NCBI GenBank assembly: GCA_964408955.1
Contig: CAYPBK010000058.1
Location: 1-11,328 of the forward strand
DNA length: 11,328 nucleotides
Reading direction: 5' to 3'
Source: JAAYKT01 sp964408955
GTDB taxonomy: Bacteria; Bacillota; Clostridia; Lutisporales; Lutisporaceae
Part shown: in pieces, positions 7,101 to 11,328 of the stretch
Position numbering within the stretch: position 1 is the first letter of the stretch
Layout: each line of letters opens with the position of its first letter
Position numbers and translations under genes: made by a program
The notes under the pieces: generated by a model
The model's database searches: none
Seen by the model: the letters and a program-made list of their open reading frames with translations, nothing else
What the model was told of the DNA's origin: nothing

Positions 7101-7565
7101 ATGAAAACAGATTTGGTTGGGAAGGATTACGCAGAAACAATAGATCTTTTAAGCAGTGAAGTAATAAAAGCGGTAAAGGAATCGGATATTAAGATGTACA
7201 ACCCCACTTTGCTCGCTTATATAGGGGATGCTGTATATGAGCTTTTTATCAGAACAACATTGATTTCAAAAGGTAATAGCCAAACAAAAATACTTCATAA
7301 AAAGGCAGTGCTCTTTGTTAAGGCGAAATCCCAAGCCAGCATAATAGAAAAAATCTATGATGATTTAACCGATGAAGAAAAGCATATCGTTAGAAGCGGA
7401 AGAAATGCGAAAACAACATCAATGCCTAAAAATGCAAAGATAATGGAATATAAATATGCTACAGGCTTTGAGGCTTTATTAGGTTATCTATATTTAAACA
7501 ATAAAATTGAAAGATTACTTGAAATTTTACATTTTGTTGTTGAGAATACAGATTTACAGCAATAA
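7101..7565 (+). CDS. mrnC: Mini-ribonuclease 3 (Mini-III)
   Basis: Mini-III is an RNase III catalytic domain without the double-stranded RNA-binding domain; in Bacillus it trims 23S rRNA precursor ends. Conserved blocks are LLAYIGDAVYELFIR (38-51) with catalytic D43, HKKA plus KAKSQA (66-79), the SGRNAK motif (99-104) and TGFEALLGYLYL (121-132) with catalytic E124. The ATG at 7101 is preferred (154 aa): it follows AAGGTGA (7090-7096) by 4 nt and lies just after the cysS stop. An in-frame ATG at 7068 would add 11 residues (165 aa) and overlap cysS by 16 nt, with a weaker AGGTG (7059-7063). Mini-III from Bacillus is about 143 aa, which also favours the shorter form. The cysS-mrnC pairing is conserved in Firmicutes. 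Function is secure; the exact start is less so. Confidence 0.93.
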   Translation: MKTDLVGKDYAETIDLLSSEVIKAVKESDIKMYNPTLLAYIGDAVYELFIRTTLISKGNSQTKILHKKAVLFVKAKSQASIIEKIYDDLTDEEKHIVRSGRNAKTTSMPKNAKIMEYKYATGFEALLGYLYLNNKIERLLEILHFVVENTDLQQ

Positions 7566-7619
7566 AAGTGGATGAAGGTATTTATTATATAGGAAATATT
7601 AATGATGGAGGAGGATATT

Positions 7620-8381
7620 GTGAAGGTTGAGTTGATACGTTATACTCCGGAACCGGAAAAGGTAATTGCAGCCGCAGCTAAGCTTTGCTATTCAAAAACT
7701 GGCATTGACGGGATACTGGAAAACCTGGATGAAGAAAAAACTGAGAAGTTTTTAAATATTCTAATGGATTTAGGACATGAAAGCCCTATTGAGCATGTGT
7801 ATTTTACATTTGCGATAGAAGGGATAAGCAGGGTGCTGACTCATCAATTGGTAAGGCATAGGATTGGCTGCTCCTATTCTCAGCAATCTCAAAGATACGT
7901 AAAGCTGGATCAATTTGAGTATATAATACCTCCTCAAATAGAGGAAATGGAAGAGGCAAAAAAGATTTTTATTAAGGCCATGGAAGAGGATCAAAGATAT
8001 TATGATGAAATTGTGGAAATGCTATATAAAAACAATTATAAAAAACTATTAGCTGAAGGTAGAAGTGAAAAAAAAGCTGCTTTGGAGGCAGAAAAGCTTT
8101 CCATTGAGGATGCGAGGTATATATTTCCCAACGCTTGCGAAACCAAAGTGGTATTTACCATGTCTGCCAGGGCGTTGCATCACTTTTTCCGCTTAAGAGC
8201 TTGCGAAAGAGCACAATGGGAGATAAGAGAACTTGCCATAGAAATGATTAAAAAATTAAAAGTAGTAGCTCCGATTTTATTTAAACATGCTGGACCGGGC
8301 TGCTTATTAGGTCCATGTCCTGAGAATAAAATGAGTTGCGGAAAAATTAATTCTATTAGAGAAAAATTTAAAAATCTATAA
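7620..8381 (+). CDS. thyX: Flavin-dependent thymidylate synthase ThyX
   Basis: ThyX makes dTMP from dUMP using FAD, NADPH and methylenetetrahydrofolate, replacing ThyA. With the GTG start at 7620 the product is 253 aa. Conserved features are HESPIEH (53-59), the ThyX motif RHRIGCSYSQQSQRY (79-93) with the dUMP-binding serine S90, and RLRACERAQWEIR (191-203) with R193 in the dUMP-binding position. The C-terminus has a cysteine cluster CLLGPCPENKMSCGK (228-242), as in many clostridial homologues. The start is decided by a strong GGAGGAGG (7607-7614) 5 nt before the GTG: ATGs at 7602 and 7605 would place this site inside the gene, and family members begin MKV-L--YTPEPE as here. It lies 54 nt after mrnC and 24 nt before rlmB, apparently in the same transcript. 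Assignment is secure. Confidence 0.96.
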   Translation: MKVELIRYTPEPEKVIAAAAKLCYSKTGIDGILENLDEEKTEKFLNILMDLGHESPIEHVYFTFAIEGISRVLTHQLVRHRIGCSYSQQSQRYVKLDQFEYIIPPQIEEMEEAKKIFIKAMEEDQRYYDEIVEMLYKNNYKKLLAEGRSEKKAALEAEKLSIEDARYIFPNACETKVVFTMSARALHHFFRLRACERAQWEIRELAIEMIKKLKVVAPILFKHAGPGCLLGPCPENKMSCGKINSIREKFKNL

Positions 8382-8405
8382 AGATTAAAATAAAGGATGA
8401 TGAAA

Positions 8406-9383
8406 ATGCGCCAAAATGTTGATTATAAGAAAGGGAATACCTATAAAAAAGATAAAGGCAGTATTAAGTACAATAAATACAATAAAAAAGAAAAGGATAG
8501 TGGATTTTCAAAAGATAGCAAGCCGGGAAAACCATCGGGGAAGAAAGATAATATCAAAAAAGGTTTTGGTAGTTATGCCCCTAAAGAAGGATTTAGCAAG
8601 AGTGAGCAGATCCATGATAATAATTACAATGAAAATCTAATAGAAGGAAGAAATCCTGTCTTAGAAGCATTAAAATCGGGAAGGGCCATTGATGTATTAT
8701 TTGTTCAATCCGGAAGAATAGAGGGCTCTATTAAACAGATAATTGCCATTGCTAGGGATAAGAACATACTGATAAAAGAGGTTGATAAAGGCAAGCTGGA
8801 TAGAATTTCAGTTACTAAAAGCCACCAGGGTGTAATTGCTTCTGCTGCTTTATATAAATATTATGAAATAGATGAGATATTGGAATATGCTAAAGAAAAA
8901 GGTGAAGATCCTTTTGTGGTATTATTGGATGAAATAACTGATCCCCAGAATTTAGGCTCAATATTAAGAAGCTGTGACGGCGCAGGGGTCCATGGAGTAG
9001 TCATACCAAAAAGAAGATCTGTAAGCTTGACTCCTATAATAGGAAAGACTTCTGCAGGTGCAGTCGAGCATGTTCGCGTTTCAAAGGTAAATAATATAAA
9101 TCAGACAATGGCTTATTTAAAAGAAAAAGGCTTATGGATAGCCGGTGCCCACATGACAGGAGAGCCTTATTACAAAAAAGACCTGACAGGACCGATAGCT
9201 TTAGTAATAGGCAGCGAAGGAAAAGGCTTGAGCCCTGTTATAAAGGAAAACTGTGATTATTTGATTGGCATACCTATGGGCGGTCAAATATCCTCTTTGA
9301 ATGCGGCAGTATCCGGGGGAATATTATTATTTGAAATCAGGAAACAAAGAACCCAAAAAGCAGAAGCGCAAAGCATACATTAG
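8406..9383 (+). CDS. rlmB: 23S rRNA (guanosine-2'-O-)-methyltransferase RlmB
   Basis: This is a SpoU/TrmH-family 2'-O-methyltransferase; RlmB modifies G2251 in the 23S rRNA P-loop in E. coli. The 325 aa product has a lysine-rich, low-complexity N-terminal extension (1 to about 75), the L30e-like substrate-binding domain (about 77-147, starting NLIEGRNPVLEAL) and the knotted SPOUT domain (about 169-315). The three SpoU motifs are DPQNLGSILRSCDGAG (179-194, with N182 and R188), ALVIGSEGKGL (265-275) and IPMGGQISSLNAAVSGGILL (289-308). ATG 8406 is chosen because AAAGGA (8392-8397) lies 8 nt upstream; ATGs at 8397 and 8400 sit on or beside that site. Without the extension the protein matches the usual length of about 245 aa. 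The exact target nucleotide is inferred from the family; TrmH/RlmB paralogues exist. yacP follows closely, as in Bacillus. Confidence 0.94.
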   Translation: MRQNVDYKKGNTYKKDKGSIKYNKYNKKEKDSGFSKDSKPGKPSGKKDNIKKGFGSYAPKEGFSKSEQIHDNNYNENLIEGRNPVLEALKSGRAIDVLFVQSGRIEGSIKQIIAIARDKNILIKEVDKGKLDRISVTKSHQGVIASAALYKYYEIDEILEYAKEKGEDPFVVLLDEITDPQNLGSILRSCDGAGVHGVVIPKRRSVSLTPIIGKTSAGAVEHVRVSKVNNINQTMAYLKEKGLWIAGAHMTGEPYYKKDLTGPIALVIGSEGKGLSPVIKENCDYLIGIPMGGQISSLNAAVSGGILLFEIRKQRTQKAEAQSIH

Positions 9384-9407
9384 AATGTTTGACTATAGGT
9401 GATAGTA

Positions 9408-9923
9408 ATGAGAGAGTGTATGATAGTTGATGGTTACAATATCATAAACAACTGGAAGCTGCTAAAGGAAGAAAGTCTTCACAGCCTTGATAGTGCCAGA
9501 ACAAAGCTATTAGATATTATGTCAAACTATCAATCCTACAAAGGAATTCAAATAATTGTTGTTTTTGATGCCCATTATGTCAAAAATAATATGGGAAAGC
9601 ACGAGATGTATGATGGAATTCATGTAATATATACAAAGGAATCGGAAAGTGCCGATAATTATATTGAAAGGTTTGTTGCGGAAAAGGGAGACGAATTTAG
9701 CATAATCAAGGTTGCTACTTCAGATTATCTAGAACAAAGAGTAATTCTGGGACTTGGCGGTGCGAGGATATCAGCCAGGGAATTGGAAAAGGAAGTAAAT
9801 CACACTGTGAAAAGAATGGACAAGTGTTATATGGATAAAGCCCAAAGCATGAATGCTTTAGAAAATAATTTAGATTTAAAGATATTGAAAAAATTAGAGA
9901 AAATTAGAAGACAGAAATCCTAA
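9408..9923 (+). CDS. yacP: NYN-domain endoribonuclease, YacP/Rae1 family
   Basis: YacP (Rae1) in Bacillus is a PIN-like endonuclease that cleaves certain mRNAs in the ribosomal A site. The 171 aa product spans the whole family. The first acidic residue D8 is in MIVDGYNIIN (5-14), then VVFDAHYVKNN (51-61, D54), ESADNYIERFV (80-90, D83) and ATSD (103-106, D106). A basic, helical C-terminus (K161-K170) probably contacts RNA or the ribosome. ATG 9408 is preferred because AGGTGA (9397-9402) lies 5 nt upstream; the earlier in-frame GTG at 9399 overlaps that site. It sits 24 nt after rlmB and before sigH, the conserved Firmicute order. No clear terminator follows, so part of the transcript may continue into sigH. 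Family assignment is strong; A-site cleavage here is by homology. Confidence 0.94.
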   Translation: MRECMIVDGYNIINNWKLLKEESLHSLDSARTKLLDIMSNYQSYKGIQIIVVFDAHYVKNNMGKHEMYDGIHVIYTKESESADNYIERFVAEKGDEFSIIKVATSDYLEQRVILGLGGARISARELEKEVNHTVKRMDKCYMDKAQSMNALENNLDLKILKKLEKIRRQKS

Positions 9924-9947
9924 CCCTTGGTTTATCAATAACTATAC

Positions 9948-9976
9948 TTGAAATAAGCTTTTATAATAGGTATAAT
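9948..9976 (+). promoter_or_regulatory. SigA promoter of sigH
   Basis: TTGAAA (9948-9953, 5/6) and a perfect TATAAT (9971-9976) are separated by 17 nt. Transcription would start near 9983, about 33 nt before the GTG start. A second TATAAT at 9962-9967 lacks a suitable -35. In Bacillus sigH is likewise read from a SigA promoter repressed by AbrB; no AbrB site can be recognised by eye here. Confidence 0.82.
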
Positions 9977-10015
9977 ATAAATGGTTTGGCAATACAGCTT
10001 TGGAGGAGAGATAGA

Positions 10016-10660
10016 GTGGAGTCAAATGTAAAAAAAGACGATATACTTTGCTATGAAAGCATGCTGGATGAGGAGCTTGTTATTAGCGCTAAGGACGACG
10101 ATAAGGAAGCGCTGGAGTACTTGATAAATAAGTACAAAAATTTTGTCAGAGCCAAAGCAAGATCCTACTTTTTAATAGGCGCGGACAGGGAAGATATCGT
10201 TCAAGAAGGAATGATAGGCTTATATAAGGCAATCAGAGATTTCAAAAATGATAAATTATCCTCCTTTAGGGCTTTTGCGGAGTTGTGCATCACCAGGCAA
10301 ATCATTACTGCTATTAAAACAGCCACCAGACAAAAACATATACCATTAAACTCATATATTTCATTGAATAAACCCATATATGATGAAGAGTCAGATAGAA
10401 CACTCCTGGACATTTTAACTTCCGTGAAGATTACCGATCCTGAGGAGCTGATAATAAGCAAAGAAGAGCTTTGTTCCATTGAGACAAAGATCAGCGAAAT
10501 TTTGAGTGATTTAGAATCTGAGGTTTTAATGTCTTATCTTCAAGGTAAATCTTACCAGGAAATTGCAGTAGACTTGGACAGGCATGTTAAGTCCATTGAT
10601 AATGCCCTTCAAAGAGTGAAAAGAAAACTGGAAAGATTTTTAGAGTTTAAGGATGAATAA
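10016..10660 (+). CDS. sigH: RNA polymerase sigma factor SigH (sporulation/transition state)
   Basis: SigH (Spo0H, sigma-30) directs transition-state and early sporulation transcription. The 214 aa product is close in length to Bacillus SigH (218 aa). Region 2 (about 34-103) contains NKYKNFVRAKARSYFLIGAD and DIVQEGMIGLYKAIRDFK, and the linker holds TRQKHIPLNSYISLNKPI, nearly identical to the Bacillus protein from memory. Region 4 (about 160-208) includes the helix-turn-helix GKSYQEIAVDLDRHVKSIDN. The start is GTG 10016, because GGAGGAG (10002-10008) is 7 nt upstream; a TTG at 9986 would add 10 residues but puts that site inside the gene and lies only a few bases after the predicted transcript start. 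A tRNA operon follows after 132 nt. Presence of sigH supports a spore-forming lineage. Identity is very secure. Confidence 0.97.
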   Translation: MESNVKKDDILCYESMLDEELVISAKDDDKEALEYLINKYKNFVRAKARSYFLIGADREDIVQEGMIGLYKAIRDFKNDKLSSFRAFAELCITRQIITAIKTATRQKHIPLNSYISLNKPIYDEESDRTLLDILTSVKITDPEELIISKEELCSIETKISEILSDLESEVLMSYLQGKSYQEIAVDLDRHVKSIDNALQRVKRKLERFLEFKDE

Positions 10661-10734
10661 ATTCATATTTTAATAACGGCTATATATACTGTAACAGAGT
10701 TTCTATGAAATGGGCGGTTTTCGCTTCGTTATTA

Positions 10735-10763
10735 TTGACAAATCAAAAATAGCATATTATAAT
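10735..10763 (+). promoter_or_regulatory. Consensus SigA promoter of the tRNA-Tyr-Gly-Thr operon
   Basis: TTGACA (10735-10740) and TATAAT (10758-10763) are both perfect with a 17 nt spacer, as expected of a strong stable-RNA promoter. Transcription would begin near 10770, about 23 nt before mature tRNA-Tyr. Confidence 0.9.
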
Positions 10764-10792
10764 AATTTATTAGTTGCATTCGATGCATTCAT

Positions 10793-10877
10793 GGGGAAAT
10801 ACCCAAGAGGCCAAAGGGGGCAGACTGTAAATCTGTTGTCTCAGACTTCGGTGGTTCGAATCCACCTTTCCCCACCA
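10793..10877 (+). tRNA. tRNA-Tyr (GTA)
   Basis: This is an 85 nt class II tRNA with encoded CCA. The acceptor stem is GGGGAAA (10793-10799) with TTTCCCC (10867-10873), discriminator A10874 and CCA 10875-10877. The anticodon stem GCAGA (10820-10824)/TCTGT (10832-10836) encloses CTGTAAA with anticodon GTA (10827-10829). A long variable arm, GTCT..AGAC, is typical of bacterial tRNA-Tyr. The T-arm is GGTGG TTCGAAT CCACC (10850-10866). Its last 20 nt are repeated at 11021-11040. Confidence 0.97.
10858..10877 (+). repeat. Direct repeat, copy 1 (3' end of tRNA-Tyr)
   Basis: GAATCCACCTTTCCCCACCA, from the T-loop to the CCA end of tRNA-Tyr. An identical copy occurs at 11021-11040. The match is exactly 20 nt; the bases on both sides differ. 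Confidence 0.95.
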
Positions 10878-10933
10878 TGAGGCTTAAATTAAATAGTAAA
10901 TATATTGTATGTTGATTTGGTTTTGGTATAGTA

Positions 10934-11028
10934 GTGGATTCGAACGGGCGGAAAAAGGAAATGCGACCAATGGGAGCATTTGCCCGCCCCGCCTGATAAA
11001 TAGCCAAAGGCTATTGGCGGGAATCCAC
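10934..11028 (+). other. Nested inverted repeats: possible three-way-junction RNA or palindromic element
   Basis: An outer stem GTGGATTC (10934-10941) pairs with GAATCCAC (11021-11028). Inside are two hairpins. The first pairs GGGCGG (10946-10951) with CCGCCC (10984-10989) and AAATGC (10959-10964) with GCATTT (10976-10981). The second pairs CGCC (10990-10993) with GGCG (11016-11019) and AATAGCC (10999-11005) with GGCTATT (11009-11015) around AAA. The predicted whole is a compact three-way junction within the tRNA operon transcript. No known RNA class was recognised. Confidence 0.5.
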
Positions 11029-11040
11029 CTTTCCCCACCA
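11021..11040 (+). repeat. Direct repeat, copy 2 (detached tRNA-Tyr 3' end)
   Basis: An exact copy of the last 20 nt of tRNA-Tyr, including CCA, without the rest of the tRNA. It ends 8 nt before tRNA-Gly. It is most simply the displaced original 3' end of tRNA-Tyr. Confidence 0.95.
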
Positions 11041-11048
11041 CTGACTCT

Positions 11049-11122
11049 GCGGGCATAGTTCAGTGGCAGAATTCCAGCTTCCCAAGCTGGCCGTGCGGGT
11101 TCGATTCCCGTTGCCCGCTCCA
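11049..11122 (+). tRNA. tRNA-Gly (CCC)
   Basis: This is a 74 nt tRNA with encoded CCA. The acceptor stem is GCGGGCA (11049-11055)/TGCCCGC (11112-11118), with discriminator T11119, the usual base for tRNA-Gly. The anticodon stem CCAGC/GCTGG encloses TTCCCAA, giving anticodon CCC (11081-11083), which reads GGG codons. The T-arm loop is TTCGATT. Two nt separate it from tRNA-Thr, so the two are processed from one precursor. Confidence 0.95.
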
Positions 11123-11124
11123 AT

Positions 11125-11201
11125 GCCCATGTAGCTCAGTAGGTAGAGCACCGCCTTGGTAAGGCGGAGGTTCACCGGTTCAAGCCCGGTCGTGGGCTCC
11201 A
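11125..11201 (+). tRNA. tRNA-Thr (GGT)
   Basis: This is a 77 nt tRNA with encoded CCA. The acceptor stem is GCCCATG (11125-11131)/CGTGGGC (11191-11197), with one T-G pair and discriminator T11198. The anticodon stem CCGCC/GGCGG encloses TTGGTAA, anticodon GGT (11158-11160). The variable loop AGGTTC is 6 nt, one longer than usual. It lies 85 nt before tuf, as thrT precedes tufB in E. coli. Confidence 0.96.
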
Positions 11202-11286
11202 TATAATACGATACACCTGGTAGCGTTTACATAATAACAGAGTTTATTTTTTTATTTATAAAAGTTATTAAGGAGGAGGATATAAA

Positions 11287-11328
11287 ATGGCAAAAGCAAA
11301 ATATGAGAGAACGAAGCCCCATGTAAAC
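11287..11328 (+). CDS. tuf: Elongation factor Tu (5' end only)
   Basis: Fourteen codons are present before the window ends: MAKAKYERTKPHVN, the near-universal start of bacterial EF-Tu, the GTPase that delivers aminoacyl-tRNA to the ribosome. A strong AAGGAGGAGG (11270-11279) lies 7 nt before the ATG, as expected of a highly expressed gene. No clear terminator follows tRNA-Thr, so tuf may be read with the tRNA operon. A possible own promoter (ATAACA 11234-11239, TATAAA 11257-11262) would start almost at the ribosome site and is doubtful. Confidence 0.96.
   Translation, partial: MAKAKYERTKPHVN

Larger units (their letters stand above)
10878..11040 (+). mobile_element. 163 bp insertion-like segment at the tRNA-Tyr 3' end, with tRNA-end duplication
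   Basis: This segment separates tRNA-Tyr from tRNA-Gly and ends with an exact 20 nt copy of the tRNA-Tyr 3' end. Deleting one 163 bp repeat unit would leave tRNA-Tyr only 8 nt from tRNA-Gly, similar to the 2 nt between tRNA-Gly and tRNA-Thr. That is the footprint expected of integration at a tRNA 3' end with the original end displaced downstream. It is far too small for an integrase gene and carries no credible ORF, so it would be a remnant of a larger element or a non-autonomous palindromic repeat. The left part (10878-10933) is AT-rich, with a possible extended -10 element TGGTATAGT (10924-10932). The right part is GC-rich and strongly self-complementary. A local duplication followed by sequence decay is the alternative. 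Confidence 0.45.

Noticed and set aside
8416..8640. A 74-codon overlapping plus-strand frame inside the start of rlmB.
   Set aside because: It lies in another frame of the A-rich lysine-coding extension and has no ribosome site or recognisable protein features.
9981..10031. A 16-codon ORF starting ATG at 9981 and overlapping the sigH start, a possible upstream peptide.
   Set aside because: The predicted transcript starts near 9983, after this ATG, and there is no ribosome site before it.
10671..10734. TAATAACG/CGTTATTA inverted repeat around 48 nt after sigH, as a terminator or operator.
   Set aside because: AT-rich arms with a long loop, no strong inner stem and no following U-run; it could easily arise by chance in this composition.
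10789..11202. Three minus-strand reading frames (60-80 codons) across the tRNA region, with phrases such as GNGNRTRT and GFEPPKSETTDLQ.
   Set aside because: These are antisense readings of tRNA-Tyr, tRNA-Gly and tRNA-Thr, a well-known source of spurious database proteins; they lack ribosome sites.
11202..11207. TATAAT directly after tRNA-Thr as a tuf promoter -10 box.
   Set aside because: No -35 match at 16-18 nt upstream; those bases belong to the tRNA T-arm.
10692..11245. TAACAGAGTTT present both before the tRNA promoter (10692-10702) and before tuf (11235-11245).
   Set aside because: An 11 nt AT-rich match without matching context or spacing to a promoter; not enough to claim a shared site.
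1..11328. CRISPR arrays, insertion-sequence transposases, toxin-antitoxin or phage genes.
   Set aside because: No repeat-spacer pattern and no transposase, integrase or phage-like frames are present on either strand.

Overview
The window is about 11.3 kb of AT-rich DNA from a low-GC Gram-positive bacterium, most likely an endospore-forming member of the Clostridia. The evidence is the base composition, strong AAGGAGG-type ribosome binding sites, frequent GTG/TTG starts, a T-box leader in front of cysS, consensus SigA promoters, and a sigH gene very close to the Bacillus/Clostridium sporulation sigma factor. The gene order (radA ... yacL, ispD/ispF, cysS, mrnC, rlmB, yacP, sigH ... tuf) is the Firmicute radA-sigH region, here without disA, gltX or cysE and with thyX between mrnC and rlmB.

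Layout. 1-1440: radA (recombination helicase), ending at a two-way terminator shared with a convergent minus-strand gene. 1505-1903: small cysteine-rich protein of unknown function, read leftwards from a perfect SigA promoter. 1904-2143: divergent promoter region. 2144-5398, rightwards: carD-like transcription regulator, yacL-like PIN/TRAM membrane protein, fused ispDF of the MEP isoprenoid pathway, and a small unrecognised membrane-anchored protein. 5412-5688: promoter and cysteine T-box leader. 5689-9923: cysS, mrnC (Mini-III RNase), thyX (flavin-dependent thymidylate synthase), rlmB (23S rRNA methyltransferase) and yacP/rae1 (NYN endoribonuclease). 9948-10660: sigH with its own promoter. 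10735-11328: promoter, tRNA-Tyr, an inserted structured segment, tRNA-Gly(CCC), tRNA-Thr(GGT) and the first 14 codons of tuf. The Tyr-Gly-Thr-tuf order matches the E. coli tyrU-glyT-thrT-tufB cluster.

Theme. Most genes serve translation and RNA metabolism (CysS, Mini-III, RlmB, YacP, tRNAs, EF-Tu) or transcription and genome upkeep (CarD, SigH, RadA), with precursor supply from IspDF and ThyX. cysS and perhaps its followers should respond to uncharged tRNA-Cys.

The most unusual stretch is 10858-11040. The last 20 bases of tRNA-Tyr are repeated exactly 163 bp downstream, and the DNA between the copies carries nested inverted repeats that could fold as a three-way junction. Removing one repeat unit leaves tRNA-Tyr 8 nt from tRNA-Gly, as expected in a compact tRNA operon. 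It therefore looks like an insertion at the tRNA 3' end inside a transcribed tRNA operon. The second notable point is that the cysS T-box has an excellent antiterminator and competing hairpin, but no U-run after the hairpin.
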